From an uncultured Peptoniphilus sp. (GTDB lineage Bacteria; Bacillota; Clostridia; Tissierellales; Peptoniphilaceae): a DNA stretch of 64,000 nucleotides. How positions within the stretch are numbered: the stretch's first letter is position 1; the number at the start of each line of letters is the position of its first letter. Location: positions 15,137-79,136 of the forward strand of contig CABTZF010000002.1 of NCBI GenBank assembly GCA_902489255.1, in the 5' to 3' direction. Shown piece by piece: positions 36,593-47,056 of the stretch. The notes beneath the pieces are model-generated. The model was not told the DNA's origin. It saw only the letters and a program-made list of their open reading frames with translations, and searched no databases. Both the position numbers and the translations under genes were made by a program.

Positions 36593-36594
36593 TT

Positions 36595-36954
36595 ATGGAT
36601 AATAAAAGAATTAATAAAATATCTGAAGAAGTAAGAAGATGTTTAAGTGAGATAATTCAAAATAAAATTAAAGACCCAAGAATTCCGGCTTTAACAAGTA
36701 TTTCATATACAGAAGTCACCAGGGATTTATCTTTTGCAAAAGTATATGTATCAGTTTTTGGGGATGAAAACATTAAAAAGCAAGCTTTGGAAGGACTTGA
36801 AAGTGCTAAGGGCTTCATTAAAAAAGAGCTGGCAAAAGAAGTAAAATTGAGAATTATGCCTGAACTTATTTTTATAAATGATGATTCTATTGAAAATGGA
36901 TTAAAGATGGATAAACTTATAGCTGAGGTAAATCATGGAAAAAAATTTTCATAA
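36595..36954 (+). CDS. rbfA: Ribosome-binding factor A
   Basis: A 119-residue KH-fold assembly factor for the 30S subunit (cold-shock associated in E. coli). DPRIPALTSISYTEVTRDLSFAKVYVSVFG is the family signature. It begins two bases after infB and overlaps the next gene by 20, so all are coupled. Confidence 0.95.
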   Translation: MDNKRINKISEEVRRCLSEIIQNKIKDPRIPALTSISYTEVTRDLSFAKVYVSVFGDENIKKQALEGLESAKGFIKKELAKEVKLRIMPELIFINDDSIENGLKMDKLIAEVNHGKKFS

Positions 36955-37921
36955 GGAACTTACAATCTTAAGAGAAAAAATATATAGTTCAAAAAGGATT
37001 GCTATCGCCAGTCATATGAATCCCGATGGAGATAATTTGGGATCAAAACTTTGTTTGTATAAATTTTTTATAAATTTAAAAAAAGAAGTCTATGTAATCG
37101 AAAATGATGAAGTTCCAACAGCCGAAAAATTTTTGCCCGGTGTTGTTAATTTAGTCAATTCAGATGCAATTGATAACTTGGACTTTGATTTAATGATAGT
37201 AACTGATTGTGGAGATCTTGAAAGAATAGGCAAAGCTAGTAAAATTTTTCATAGTGCCGGATTCACCGTTAATATAGACCATCATCCTACAAATACAAAT
37301 TTTGCTGAATTAAATATTGTTGATGAAGATTCTTCTGCAGTCTGTGAATTGATATTTATACTTCTTAAAGAGATGGGCTTTGATATGGATAAGGATATGG
37401 CAACATGTTTATATACAGGGTTATCGACCGATACAGGATCTTTTAAATATGATTCGATTAGACCGGAAACTTTTCAGGTAGCAAAGGAACTTTTAGAAAT
37501 TGGCATAGATACTAATGAAATAGTTGTAAATTTGTATCAGAGGAGGACTAAAGAAAAAACAGCTTTGCTTCTTCAAGCTTTAAAAACTATTAAATATTAT
37601 AACGAAAGTAAAATTGCCCTTGTTTATATTTGCGACGAAGATATAAAAAGTACGGGTGCAAGAAAGTCTGATTCTGACGGTATTGTTGAGTTTGTTAGAG
37701 ATATTGATGGAGTTGAACTTGCTATTTTTATTAAAGAAAAAGAAGATTCATATAGGTTATCAACCAGGTCTAAAACCTTTGTAAATTGTTCTGACATTGC
37801 CAAAAAATTTAATGGAGGCGGGCATATTCGTGCTGCAGGAGGAACTATTTATAAAAAAGATTATCCAAAATTAGATTTAGCCATAAATGCTGTGATTAAG
37901 GCTGCCAAAATGGAATTTTAG
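36935..37921 (+). CDS. nrnA: DHH family oligoribonuclease / pAp phosphatase NrnA
   Basis: Degrades very short RNA (nanoRNA) and pAp. The DHH domain shows IASHMNPDGDNLGSKLCL (H-x-x-PDGD), IVTDCGD, VNIDHHPTNTNF (DHH) and LSTDTGSFKYD; the DHHA1 domain ends with NGGGHIRAAGG. 328 residues. In this position (after rbfA, before truB) the family is standard for Firmicutes, and it complements PNPase encoded just downstream by finishing RNA turnover. Confidence 0.94.
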   Translation: MEKNFHKELTILREKIYSSKRIAIASHMNPDGDNLGSKLCLYKFFINLKKEVYVIENDEVPTAEKFLPGVVNLVNSDAIDNLDFDLMIVTDCGDLERIGKASKIFHSAGFTVNIDHHPTNTNFAELNIVDEDSSAVCELIFILLKEMGFDMDKDMATCLYTGLSTDTGSFKYDSIRPETFQVAKELLEIGIDTNEIVVNLYQRRTKEKTALLLQALKTIKYYNESKIALVYICDEDIKSTGARKSDSDGIVEFVRDIDGVELAIFIKEKEDSYRLSTRSKTFVNCSDIAKKFNGGGHIRAAGGTIYKKDYPKLDLAINAVIKAAKMEF

Positions 37922-37922
37922 A

Positions 37923-38804
37923 ATGGATGGAATATTAGTTTTAAATAAAGAAAAAGGCTTAACTTCCCATGATATGATTAAAATGGTGAGAAAAAAACTA
38001 AATATGAAAAAAGTTGGTCACACAGGGACTTTAGATCCAATAGCAACAGGAGTGTTAGTTATATGTCTTGGAAGAGCCACTAAAATAAGTGATTATATAA
38101 TGAGAAGTAAAAAAACATATCTAGCTAAAATAAGGCTTGGAATTCTTACAGATTCTTTCGACATAATGGGTAATATTTTAAAGGAAGAAAGTTTTACTAT
38201 CAATAAAGATAAATTATTATGTTGTTTAAATGAATTTGTAGGTAAATCATATCAACTTCCACCAATGTATAGTGCTATAAAGGTTAATGGAAAAAAATTA
38301 TATGAATATGCAAGATTGGGTCTTGAGATTGATAGAAAAGAAAGATTAATAGAAATTTATTCAATAGAATTAATAGACTTTAACAATAAAGATGAATTTA
38401 CTATCAGATGTAAGGTTTCTAGTGGAACCTATATAAGAAGTTTAGCTAATGATATAGGGAAAAAATTAAATACTTTTGGAACACTATTGGAACTAGCCAG
38501 AGAAGGAAATTCTACATTTACACTGGATGATTGTATATATAGCAAAGATTTTATAGAAATGCCCTTAGAAATAATTAAAGAAAGGATTATTCCTATGGAT
38601 GATGCTTTATCAGACTTAGAAAAGTTTACTTATCCTGATGACTTTTATGATAAACTAATAAACGGCGTTAAATTTGAAGTAATGAAACCTATGGATGAAA
38701 AAATATATAGACTGTATTGTAGGAATGAATTTATAGGTTTGGGAAGATTAAAGACTCTAATGGATAAAAATTATATGACTTTATTTAAAAAATTAATAGG
38801 ATAA
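37923..38804 (+). CDS. truB: tRNA pseudouridine(55) synthase
   Basis: Converts U55 in the T-loop of all tRNAs. The catalytic Asp38 lies in VGHTGTLDPIATGVLVICLGRATK; the N-terminal GILVLNKEKGLTSHD and KCKVSSGTYIRSLANDIG (as CKVSSGTYIRSLA) are further motifs. 293 residues. Starts one base after the nrnA stop. Confidence 0.96.
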   Translation: MDGILVLNKEKGLTSHDMIKMVRKKLNMKKVGHTGTLDPIATGVLVICLGRATKISDYIMRSKKTYLAKIRLGILTDSFDIMGNILKEESFTINKDKLLCCLNEFVGKSYQLPPMYSAIKVNGKKLYEYARLGLEIDRKERLIEIYSIELIDFNNKDEFTIRCKVSSGTYIRSLANDIGKKLNTFGTLLELAREGNSTFTLDDCIYSKDFIEMPLEIIKERIIPMDDALSDLEKFTYPDDFYDKLINGVKFEVMKPMDEKIYRLYCRNEFIGLGRLKTLMDKNYMTLFKKLIG

Positions 38805-38807
38805 ATT

Positions 38808-39716
38808 ATGTTAGTTATTGATATAAATTTAAATTATATTGCTAAAGAAAATTCAATAATTGCCCTTGGTAATTTTGATGGTGTTCATAAAGGACATAGA
38901 AAACTTTTAGAAAGAACAGTTAAAAGAGCTAAGGAAAAAAAATTATACTCTGCCGTTTTGGGTTTTAAAGAACATAGTTCAAACACTTATTCTGAAAATA
39001 AAAAAAAGATTATTACATCAAATGCAACAAAATTTAAAATATTTTCAGATTTGGGAATAGATATTGTCTATTTAATTGATTTTAATAAGGAATTTATGTC
39101 ACTATCTCCGTGGGATTTTTTGAACGGATTTTTAAAAGATAAATTAAAAGTCAAGGGTTTAGTTGTAGGTTATGATTATACTTTTGGTTATAAAAAAACC
39201 GGAGATATAAGTTATTTGAGAAAAAATTCATCTATTTTCAATTGGTTAGATATTATTGAAGAACAAAAATGGAAAGGAGAGGCAATATCTTCTTCTTTAA
39301 TTAGAAAATTAATAGCTGAGGGTGAAATTAAAGAAGCAAATACTTTGTTAGAAAGTAATTACACTATGATTGGAGAAATAGTCCATAACAAAGGGTTGGG
39401 AAGTAAAATGGGCTACCCGACAGCTAACTTGTCTCTTACTGACAATTATATTATTCCAAGGTTTGGGGTATATGATACAGATATTATTTTAGATGGAAAA
39501 AAATTCAAAGCAGCAACAAGTGTTGGTACAAATCCAACTGTTGAAGACGATGGAATAAAAATTGAAGCCCATATATTGGATTTTAATAAAGATATATATG
39601 GGAAAACTGTTGAGTTAATATTTTTGAATTTTATTAGACCGGAATTAATCTTTAAAAATGTTAATGAATTATTTCATCAAATTGAGCAAGATGTATTAAA
39701 AGTTAGACAAAGATAA
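38808..39716 (+). CDS. ribF: Bifunctional riboflavin kinase / FAD synthetase
   Basis: Makes FMN and FAD from riboflavin. The N-terminal FAD synthetase half has LGNFDGVHKGHRKLLERT and ISSSLIRKLIAEGEI; the kinase half has GLGSKMGYPTANLSL and GTNPTVEDDGIKIEAHILDF. 302 residues, normal. It is the last gene before the rpsO promoter. Confidence 0.96.
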   Translation: MLVIDINLNYIAKENSIIALGNFDGVHKGHRKLLERTVKRAKEKKLYSAVLGFKEHSSNTYSENKKKIITSNATKFKIFSDLGIDIVYLIDFNKEFMSLSPWDFLNGFLKDKLKVKGLVVGYDYTFGYKKTGDISYLRKNSSIFNWLDIIEEQKWKGEAISSSLIRKLIAEGEIKEANTLLESNYTMIGEIVHNKGLGSKMGYPTANLSLTDNYIIPRFGVYDTDIILDGKKFKAATSVGTNPTVEDDGIKIEAHILDFNKDIYGKTVELIFLNFIRPELIFKNVNELFHQIEQDVLKVRQR

Positions 39717-39718
39717 GC

Positions 39719-39747
39719 TTTACAAAATTTTATACATCTGTTATCAT
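39719..39747 (+). promoter_or_regulatory. Promoter for rpsO
   Basis: TTTACA, 17 bases, TATCAT, starting three bases after the ribF stop. Predicted start near 39754. Confidence 0.55.
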
Positions 39748-39754
39748 ATAAATA

Positions 39755-39831
39755 AATTATTTTTACCCTATCGTGGTTTTTCGTTCCTCGGCGAACTACT
39801 AGGTTAAGGTTAATAAGAATTAGGAGGATAT
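39755..39831 (+). promoter_or_regulatory. rpsO leader, candidate S15 autoregulatory RNA
   Basis: CCTA (39767-39770) pairs with TAGG (39800-39803) and GTGGTT (39773-39778) with AACTAC (39794-39799), making one two-part stem with a GC-containing loop. There is no T-run, so control would act on translation. S15 leaders exist in several unrelated forms; this one is unclassified by eye. Confidence 0.5.
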
Positions 39832-40098
39832 ATGTTAAATAAAGAAGAAAAAATTGAAATAATTGATAATTTCAAAACACATGAAGGAGACACAGGGTCT
39901 CCTGAAGTACAAGTAGCAATTCTTACAAAGAGAATTAATGATTTAAATGAACATTTAAGGATTCATAAAAAAGACCATCATTCAAGAAGGGGACTTTTAA
40001 AGATGGTTGGTAAAAGAAGAAACCTTTTAAGGTATTTAAAAGAAAAGGATATTGAAAGATATCGTAAATTAATTGAAAGACTAAATATTAGAGGATAA
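39832..40098 (+). CDS. rpsO: 30S ribosomal protein S15
   Basis: An 88-residue S15, binding the central domain of 16S r[56 protein letters not shown] is nearly textbook. It has a dedicated promoter, a structured leader and a terminator behind it, followed by pnp, the ancestral rpsO-pnp pair. Confidence 0.98.
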   Translation: MLNKEEKIEIIDNFKTHEGDTGSPEVQVAILTKRINDLNEHLRIHKKDHHSRRGLLKMVGKRRNLLRYLKEKDIERYRKLIERLNIRG

Positions 40099-40101
40099 AA
40101 T

Positions 40102-40128
40102 AGAGCGGGGTATCCGCTCTTTATTTTT
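40102..40128 (+). terminator. Terminator between rpsO and pnp
   Basis: Arms AGAGCGG and CCGCTCT then TTATTTTT. pnp starts 13 bases later without a clear separate promoter, so read-through or processing is likely. Confidence 0.85.
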
Positions 40129-40140
40129 AGAGGAGGAAAT

Positions 40141-42312
40141 ATGGAGAAAATATATACCATGGATCTTGCCGGTAGTGAGTTAAAAGTAACTATTGGTAAA
40201 GTAGCAGAACAAGCTAATGGTGAATGCTTAGTTCAATATGGTGATACTGTTGTCCTTGTTACTGCGACTTCTTCAAAAGAACCTAGGGAAGGTATTGATT
40301 TCTTTCCTTTAAGTGTTGATTATGAAGAAAAAATGTATGCAGTAGGCAAGATTCCGGGAGGTTTTATTAAAAGAGAAGGTAGACCCAGTGAAAAAGCAAC
40401 TTTGACAGCAAGGTTAATTGATAGACCCTTAAGGCCGCTTTTCCCGGAGGGATATAGAAATGATGTACAAATCGTAGCAACAGTATTAAGTGTTGATCAA
40501 GATCATATACCTGATATCCCTGCAATGATTGGCTCATCAATAGCCTTATGCATTTCGGACATACCTTTTGATGGTCCAACTGGTTCAGTTCAGGTAGGTT
40601 TTATTGATGGAGAATATATAATAAATCCAAATCAACAACAAAGAGATAAAACCGATATCAGCTTAATGCTCTCAGGAACAAAAACTGCAATTATGATGGT
40701 TGAAGCCGGAGCTAATATAGTTACTGAAGAGCAAATGTTAGGAGCTATTTTAACCGGACATGAAACAATTAAAGAGATTTGTAAATTTATTGAAGATATA
40801 ACTGAAGATATAGGTAAAGAAAAATCTGAATTCACTTTATTTAAACCAGATCAAGCAATTGTAAAAAAAGTTAAAGAATTTGGAAATGATTTATTAGTTA
40901 AAGCTATAAGGCAAGAAGATAAAGTAGTTAGGGAAAAATTAACAGAAGAAGCTAAGAATAAAATTCGTAGTGAATTTAAAGATTATTTTGAAGAAAATGA
41001 AAAAGATATTGAGGCTGCTATAGAAGAAATCGAGGTAACTGAAGTAAGAAGGGGAATAATAGAAGAAGATCGAAGACCTGATGGACGAAAACTTACCGAG
41101 ATAAGGCATCTATCTTCAGAAGTCGGCCTTTTACCCAGAGCACATGGAAGCGGTCTATTCACTAGAGGTCAAACTCAAGTATTATCTGTAACTGCTCTAG
41201 GTGCTTTGTCCGAAGAACAAACAATTGATGGTCTTGGTGATGATAAACCTAAACATTATATACATCATTATAATTTCCCGGGATTTTCAGTAGGAGATAC
41301 AAAACCTTCAAGAAGTCCTGGAAGACGTGAAATTGGTCACGGAGCCTTAGCTGAAAGAGCTTTAATTCCAGTGATTCCTTCAATAGAAGAATTCCCTTAC
41401 ACAATAAGAGTTGTTTCAGAAGTTCTATCTTCTAACGGGTCATCTTCTCAAGCATCAGTTTGTGGTTCAACCCTTTCCTTAATGGATGCAGGTGTTCCAA
41501 TTAAGGCACCGGTAGCCGGAATAGCCATGGGACTTATTGAAGAAAATGGTGTTATAAAGATTTTAACAGATATTCAAGGGTTGGAAGATCATTTTGGTGA
41601 TATGGATTTTAAGGTTGCAGGTACAAGAGATGGTATTACTGCTATACAAATGGACATCAAAGTTGAAGGAATAAAAAAAGAAATATTGGAAGTTGCTCTT
41701 GAAAGAGCGAAAGTAGCAAGACTTCAAATTTTAGATCATATTGCAACAACAATTGAAAAGCCTAGAGATCATTTGTCAAAATATGCACCTATTATTCATA
41801 TTATAGTAATTGATCCGAATAAGATAGGTGATGTAATTGGTGCCGGTGGAAAAACAATAAATAAAATTATTGAACAAACAGGTGTTAAGATTGATATTGA
41901 TGATGACGGAAAGGTATCTGTTCTTTCAGAAGATGCTGAAAGGGCCAAGGAAGCCATTGATATTATAGAAGGCATAGTAAAAGAAGTTGAAGTTGATGAT
42001 ATATATTCCGGGAAAGTAAAAAAAATTATGAAGTTTGGTGCTTTTGTGGAGTTAAAGAAAGGAACTGAAGGTCTGCTTCATATTTCTGAAATTGCACATG
42101 AAAGGACTAGAGAAGTAGGAGATGTACTTCATGTTGGAGATGAAGTTAAGGTTAAAGTAATAGAAATTGATGACGAAAATGGTAAAATTTCTCTTTCAAG
42201 AAAAGCCCTATTGCCAAAACCAAAAAGATTTGAAAAAAAACATGAGCACCTTAACTTTTATGATACAAATAAAAAAGAAAGTATCGAAAATAAAGATGAA
42301 GGTAATGAATAA
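40141..42312 (+). CDS. pnp: Polyribonucleotide nucleotidyltransferase (PNPase)
   Basis: Phosphorolytic 3'-5' exoribonuclease. Two RNase PH domains ([34 protein letters not shown], and [16 protein letters not shown] in the second), then a KH domain with [15 protein letters not shown] and an S1 domain with [19 protein letters not shown]. 723 residues. Likely acts with RNase Y (58323-59858) in a degradosome-like system. Confidence 0.97.
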   Translation: MEKIYTMDLAGSELKVTIGKVAEQANGECLVQYGDTVVLVTATSSKEPREGIDFFPLSVDYEEKMYAVGKIPGGFIKREGRPSEKATLTARLIDRPLRPLFPEGYRNDVQIVATVLSVDQDHIPDIPAMIGSSIALCISDIPFDGPTGSVQVGFIDGEYIINPNQQQRDKTDISLMLSGTKTAIMMVEAGANIVTEEQMLGAILTGHETIKEICKFIEDITEDIGKEKSEFTLFKPDQAIVKKVKEFGNDLLVKAIRQEDKVVREKLTEEAKNKIRSEFKDYFEENEKDIEAAIEEIEVTEVRRGIIEEDRRPDGRKLTEIRHLSSEVGLLPRAHGSGLFTRGQTQVLSVTALGALSEEQTIDGLGDDKPKHYIHHYNFPGFSVGDTKPSRSPGRREIGHGALAERALIPVIPSIEEFPYTIRVVSEVLSSNGSSSQASVCGSTLSLMDAGVPIKAPVAGIAMGLIEENGVIKILTDIQGLEDHFGDMDFKVAGTRDGITAIQMDIKVEGIKKEILEVALERAKVARLQILDHIATTIEKPRDHLSKYAPIIHIIVIDPNKIGDVIGAGGKTINKIIEQTGVKIDIDDDGKVSVLSEDAERAKEAIDIIEGIVKEVEVDDIYSGKVKKIMKFGAFVELKKGTEGLLHISEIAHERTREVGDVLHVGDEVKVKVIEIDDENGKISLSRKALLPKPKRFEKKHEHLNFYDTNKKESIENKDEGNE

Positions 42313-42318
42313 AGTTAT

Positions 42319-42345
42319 AATCGCATTATTAAATGCGATTTTTTT
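42319..42345 (+). terminator. Terminator after pnp
   Basis: Perfect arms AATCGCATT and AATGCGATT with an ATTA loop, then a T-run; dut begins 12 bases beyond. Confidence 0.85.
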
Positions 42346-42356
42346 AAAGGAGTATT

Positions 42357-42788
42357 ATGAAATTAAAGATAGTGAATAAGAGTAAGCATGCGCTGCCTAA
42401 ATATGAAACCAAAGGTTCCAGCGGAATGGATTTGAGAGCAAATCTAAGTGAAAAAATTGTATTAAAATCTCTTGATAGAGTGCTTGTACCTACCGGTCTA
42501 TTTATTGAATTACCGGAAGGATATGAAGCTCAAATAAGGGCAAGGAGTGGGCTTGCTCTAAGAAAGGGCTTGTCATTACCCAACGGTATAGGAACAATAG
42601 ATGCTGATTACAGAGGTGAACTTAAAATAATTGTTGTTAATTTAGGAAAAGAAGACATTGAAATTAATGACGGTGATAGGATTGCTCAAATGGTAATCAT
42701 GAAGGTAGAAAGAGCAGAAATAGAAAAAGTTGAAGTATTAGATAAAACAGAACGTAGTGAAGGTGGTTTTGGGCACACAGGTCTTTAA
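42357..42788 (+). CDS. dut: dUTP diphosphatase
   Basis: Trimeric dUTPase that keeps uracil out of DNA and feeds dTMP synthesis. All five motifs are visible: [42 protein letters not shown] and [11 protein letters not shown] at the very end. 143 residues. An AAAGGAG site precedes the ATG. The 42167-42379 overlap in another frame is only a shadow. Confidence 0.97.
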   Translation: MKLKIVNKSKHALPKYETKGSSGMDLRANLSEKIVLKSLDRVLVPTGLFIELPEGYEAQIRARSGLALRKGLSLPNGIGTIDADYRGELKIIVVNLGKEDIEINDGDRIAQMVIMKVERAEIEKVEVLDKTERSEGGFGHTGL

Positions 42789-42790
42789 TA

Positions 42791-42819
42791 TTCTTAAATT
42801 TGGCTATTTATGATATAAT
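42791..42819 (+). promoter_or_regulatory. Possible promoter for ftsK
   Basis: TTCTTA, 17 bases, TATAAT just after dut. The -10 is perfect, the -35 poor; the predicted leader would be only about 11 bases. Confidence 0.4.
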
Positions 42820-42836
42820 ATTAATGAGGTGTAATC

Positions 42837-45212
42837 GTGGAAAAAAAGAAAAAAATTATTAATAAAAAAAATTCTAAAAACATTAGAAGAAAGCCAAAGC
42901 AAATCGATGCTAAAGGAGAAATATTCGGTCTGTTTTTAATGGTTTTAGGAATAATTTTTTTTATTTCCATATATAGTGACAAGATGGGAATAATTGGTAG
43001 GCTTGTGTATAAGGTTTTATCTATACTTTTTGGGTCTGCAAATTTTGTTTTTCCTTTACTACTAATATTTTGGGGAATGCTTTATAATTTAACGGCAACA
43101 AAGTTATATACTAAACGGTATATTATTTGTTGCCTTGTTATATTTTTATTTATTTTAATTTTATTAGATGGGTCCAAAGAGTTAGATTTAACTTTAGTTG
43201 ATAGGCTTAACAAATCTGTGGAATATTTATCAATAACTAAAAGTGGCGGAATAATAGGTGCTTTACTTGGATTCTTTTTATATAAAATGTTGGGCTCTTT
43301 AGGTACTTATATATTAGCTGCGGTTATTATTTTAATCACTTTGTATTTGATGATAAAGATAAATATAGATGAAATAGTTATGGCCTTTGAGGATATTAGT
43401 GAATATATTCAAGATAAAAAACGTATATTGGAAGCTAAAAAACTTAAGAATGAAGAAAAAAAGAAAGATGATTTATTAAGCGAAGAAAAACATAATAGGA
43501 AAGAAAAATTAAAAGATACATTTCTTACTAAACTCTTAAATAAGAATAATAAAAAGATAAAAGAGAAAATAAATAATAATGTACAGGCTGATATTTTTGA
43601 TGAGAAGATAGTTATAAAAGAATATAATAATAGTTCTGATAATATTGAAACTGCCTACGATGAAACAGTTGAGAAATCAGATATTGTAAACAAAGAAAAT
43701 TTGAATTATGAAGAATTAACAGAAGAAGATAAAGAAGAATTTAATAATATAGATGAAAATATAGTTGAAGACATTTATAGCTTTCCTGATATTGCACTAT
43801 TAAACGTCAATAAAGTTAAAAATTCAATCTCTAACCAAGAAATCATAAAGAATGGTAAAATAATTGAGAAAACACTGGATAATTTTAATATGGACTGTAA
43901 TATTACAGCAATAAATAAGGGTCCGGTAATAACATGTTATGAATTAAAACCGGCTCCTGGAATAAAACTATCAAGAATTGTTAGTTTAGCAGATAATATA
44001 TCTATGGCTTTAGGAAGTTCAGATATCAGGATAGAGGCACCTATTCCGGGTAAAACTGTTGTTGGTATAGAAGTGGCAAATAAAATTAAAGATTCAGTCA
44101 GTTTAAGAGAAATACTTGAATCTGATGAGTTTAAAAATACAAAAAGTGATGTTCCACTCACCTTGGGCAAAGATGTTGAGGGAAATATAATAATTTCTTC
44201 AATAAGTGATATGCCACATCTTTTAATAGCCGGAGCAACTGGCTCAGGTAAATCCGTATGCATAAATACAATTATTATAAATATTTTATACAAGTCTTCA
44301 CCCAAAGATGTAAGATTATTGTTAATTGATCCAAAGGTTGTTGAACTTAGCGTTTATAACGGTATACCTCATTTACTTATTCCTGTTGTAACAAATCCTA
44401 AAAAGGCAGGCTATGCGTTAAATTGGGCTGTAGATGAGATGGAAAAAAGATATAAATTATTTGCTGAGGCTCAGGTTAGGGATATTAACGGATACAATAA
44501 AAAGAAAGAAAAAGAGGGGAAAGGTTCTTCAAAATTACCCATAATTGTAATAATTGTCGATGAACTTGCAGATTTGATGATGGTATCATCAAATGAAATT
44601 GAAGATTATATTGCAAGATTAGCACAAATGGCAAGGGCGTGTGGCATGCATTTAATTTTGGCTACACAAAGACCAAGTGTTGATGTTATTACAGGAACTA
44701 TTAAAGCTAATATACCATCTAGAATTGCTTTTGCAGTATCTTCTGCAATTGATTCCAGAACAATTTTAGACCAAAGCGGTGCAGAAAAACTTTTAGGAAA
44801 GGGAGATATGTTATTTTTTCCATCTTCTGCATCTAAACCCAAAAGAGTACAAGGGGCATTCATCAGTGATGAAGAAGTGGAAAAAGTTGTAGATTTTATA
44901 AAATTAAACAATACAAGCACCGATAAAAGTAATGAAACTTATATTGTTAATCAAATAAAAGTTAAGGAAGAAGATGATAATCTGGATTTGGATCCTCTTT
45001 TTAATGATGCAATAAATTTTGTTTTAAGCGATGAACAAGCATCAATATCTTACTTGCAGAGAAAACTGAAAGTGGGTTATTCAAGGGCGGCAAGAATTGT
45101 TGATCAAATGGAAGATTTGGGGATTATTGGACCTCACGAAGGGTCAAAACCTAGAAAATTATTAAAGACAAAAGAAGAAATTGAAGATTTGTTAGGTGAT
45201 AGAGATGAATAG
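42837..45212 (+). CDS. ftsK: DNA translocase FtsK/SpoIIIE
   Basis: Chromosome pump at the division septum. 791 residues: four N-terminal membrane helices (about 30-170), a long charged linker rich in Lys, Glu and Asn, then the RecA-like motor with LIAGATGSGKSVCINT and Walker B IIVIIVDELADLMM, and the C-terminal gamma winged helix (QRKLKVGYSRAARIVDQMEDLGIIGPHEGSKPR) that reads orienting sequences. GTG start five bases after GAGGTG. Confidence 0.96.
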   Translation: MEKKKKIINKKNSKNIRRKPKQIDAKGEIFGLFLMVLGIIFFISIYSDKMGIIGRLVYKVLSILFGSANFVFPLLLIFWGMLYNLTATKLYTKRYIICCLVIFLFILILLDGSKELDLTLVDRLNKSVEYLSITKSGGIIGALLGFFLYKMLGSLGTYILAAVIILITLYLMIKINIDEIVMAFEDISEYIQDKKRILEAKKLKNEEKKKDDLLSEEKHNRKEKLKDTFLTKLLNKNNKKIKEKINNNVQADIFDEKIVIKEYNNSSDNIETAYDETVEKSDIVNKENLNYEELTEEDKEEFNNIDENIVEDIYSFPDIALLNVNKVKNSISNQEIIKNGKIIEKTLDNFNMDCNITAINKGPVITCYELKPAPGIKLSRIVSLADNISMALGSSDIRIEAPIPGKTVVGIEVANKIKDSVSLREILESDEFKNTKSDVPLTLGKDVEGNIIISSISDMPHLLIAGATGSGKSVCINTIIINILYKSSPKDVRLLLIDPKVVELSVYNGIPHLLIPVVTNPKKAGYALNWAVDEMEKRYKLFAEAQVRDINGYNKKKEKEGKGSSKLPIIVIIVDELADLMMVSSNEIEDYIARLAQMARACGMHLILATQRPSVDVITGTIKANIPSRIAFAVSSAIDSRTILDQSGAEKLLGKGDMLFFPSSASKPKRVQGAFISDEEVEKVVDFIKLNNTSTDKSNETYIVNQIKVKEEDDNLDLDPLFNDAINFVLSDEQASISYLQRKLKVGYSRAARIVDQMEDLGIIGPHEGSKPRKLLKTKEEIEDLLGDRDE

Positions 45213-46518
45213 TGTTAATTTTGTTACTTTGGGATGCTCAAAAAATGAAGTTGACACATCTCTTATGATGTCTATTCTTGACAAAGACAAATATTATACA
45301 ACTAATAATCCTGGGCAAGCAGATATAATTATTGTTAATACTTGTGGATTTATTGATGCTGCAAAAGAAGAATCAATTGATGCCATATTAGAAATGGTTA
45401 AATATAAAAATGAAGGAAAATGCAAAAAAATTTTATTGTCAGGATGTTTGGCACAAAGATATCCTGAAGAATTATTAAATGAAATTCCTGAAGTTGATGG
45501 TATTTTAGGAACAGGAAATATTTTTCTAATAAATGATTTGCTTGACAAGGCACTGACCGGAAATAAATTTATTAAAACAGATAATCTTAATTCAGAATAT
45601 TTGGAGGGTATTAAAAAAGGCCTGGTTAATGTCACCGAATATGTAAAAATTTCTGAAGGTTGTAATAATAATTGTTCATATTGTATTATACCTAAACTTC
45701 GTGGTAAAAACAGGTCAAGAAAAATCGAAGATATATATAATGAAATATCATATTTGGTAAGCAGGGGTACTAAGGAAATTATATTAATTGCGCAGAATAC
45801 TACTGACTATGGAATAGATCTTTATGGGAAATATTCACTAGCAAGCCTTATTAAAAAGATATCTGCAATAAGTGATTTAAAATGGATTAGAGTCCTATAT
45901 CTATATCCTGACAATTTTACCGATGAATTAATAGAAGAATTTAAAACAAATCCAAAACTGATTAAATATGTTGATATTCCATTGCAACACATCAGTGACC
46001 ATGTTTTAAAGTTAATGAATAGGCATACTGATAAAAATAATATAATAAAGCTTCTAAGTGAGCTTAGGGGCATAAGTGGACTAATTATAAGAACTACCTT
46101 TATTGTTGGATTTCCTGGAGAAACAACTGAGGATTTCAACGAATTAAAATCTTTTATAAAAAATTTCAAATTTGATAAATTAGGAGTATTTACTTATTCA
46201 AGAGAAGAATCAACGCCAGCAGATAAAATGCCCGGACAAATTGATGAAGAAAAAAAAGATGCTTTGAGAGGTCAAATAATGGAAGAACAATCTGAAATAT
46301 CTGCCAGTTTGTTAAAAGAAAAGGTTGGGGAAATATTTAATGTATTAATTGAGCACAAAGAAGATAAGAATTTATACTTAGGAAGATCTTACATGGATAG
46401 TCCCGATATTGATGGAGTGATATATGTTAATTCAAAATATAATTTGGAGATAGGTAAATTTTATAATGTTAAAATTACTTCATCATTGGAATATGATTTA
46501 ATAGGAGATACAATATGA
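45205..46518 (+). CDS. rimO: Ribosomal protein S12 methylthiotransferase
   Basis: Radical-SAM enzyme adding a methylthio group to an Asp of S12. Three modules: N-terminal UPF0004 cluster domain (VTLGCSKNEVD; cysteines at the start, NTCGFID, SGCLAQRYP), radical SAM core with the CxxxCxxC of SEGCNNNCSYCIIPKLRG, and a C-terminal TRAM domain. Starts at ATG after AGGTGAT, within the last codons of ftsK; an upstream GTG is less likely. 437 residues. Confidence 0.95.
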   Translation: MNSVNFVTLGCSKNEVDTSLMMSILDKDKYYTTNNPGQADIIIVNTCGFIDAAKEESIDAILEMVKYKNEGKCKKILLSGCLAQRYPEELLNEIPEVDGILGTGNIFLINDLLDKALTGNKFIKTDNLNSEYLEGIKKGLVNVTEYVKISEGCNNNCSYCIIPKLRGKNRSRKIEDIYNEISYLVSRGTKEIILIAQNTTDYGIDLYGKYSLASLIKKISAISDLKWIRVLYLYPDNFTDELIEEFKTNPKLIKYVDIPLQHISDHVLKLMNRHTDKNNIIKLLSELRGISGLIIRTTFIVGFPGETTEDFNELKSFIKNFKFDKLGVFTYSREESTPADKMPGQIDEEKKDALRGQIMEEQSEISASLLKEKVGEIFNVLIEHKEDKNLYLGRSYMDSPDIDGVIYVNSKYNLEIGKFYNVKITSSLEYDLIGDTI

Positions 46519-47048
46519 ATTTACCGAATAAATTAACTTTATTAAGAATACTCTTAGTACCCGTATTTATAGTTTTTATGTATTTGAATTTTCACTATGC
46601 ACGATTAATTGCAACCTTAATTTTTTGTGTTGCGTCATTTACTGACTTTTTAGATGGCCATTTAGCCAGAAAAAATAATTTAGTTACAAATTTTGGGAAA
46701 TTTGCAGACCCATTAGCAGATAAAATATTGGTATGTGCAGCATTAATAATGCTTGCATCCTATGGAACAATACCAGCTTATGGGGTTATTATAATTGAAG
46801 CTAGGGAATTTGCCGTTTCCGGATTAAGAATACTTGCCGCTTCAGATAATATTACAATAGCTGCAAGCAAATTAGGAAAATTTAAAACGGTTTCTCAGCT
46901 AATTTCAATGATAGTGCTATTATCAAATATTGCCAAAATACAACAGTTCGGAATACTTATGTTTCATTTTTCTGTGGTTATGACAATAATTTCAGGTATA
47001 GATTATTTTATTAAAAATAAAGAAGTTTTAGACTTAAATAACATTTAG
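46515..47048 (+). CDS. pgsA: CDP-diacylglycerol-glycerol-3-phosphate 3-phosphatidyltransferase
   Basis: Makes phosphatidylglycerophosphate, committed step to phosphatidylglycerol. The CDP-alcohol phosphatidyltransferase motif DFLDGHLARKNNLVTNFGKFADPLADK is complete, with multiple membrane helices. 177 residues. Uses the CDP-diacylglycerol from CdsA (24977-25762). Overlaps rimO by four bases and precedes cinA-recA, a common Firmicute order. Confidence 0.96.
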   Translation: MNLPNKLTLLRILLVPVFIVFMYLNFHYARLIATLIFCVASFTDFLDGHLARKNNLVTNFGKFADPLADKILVCAALIMLASYGTIPAYGVIIIEAREFAVSGLRILAASDNITIAASKLGKFKTVSQLISMIVLLSNIAKIQQFGILMFHFSVVMTIISGIDYFIKNKEVLDLNNI

Positions 47049-47056
47049 GGGTGTTT

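Noticed and set aside
42167..42379. 70-residue frame across the pnp-dut junction
   Set aside because: Shifted frame over the pnp end and terminator hairpin.
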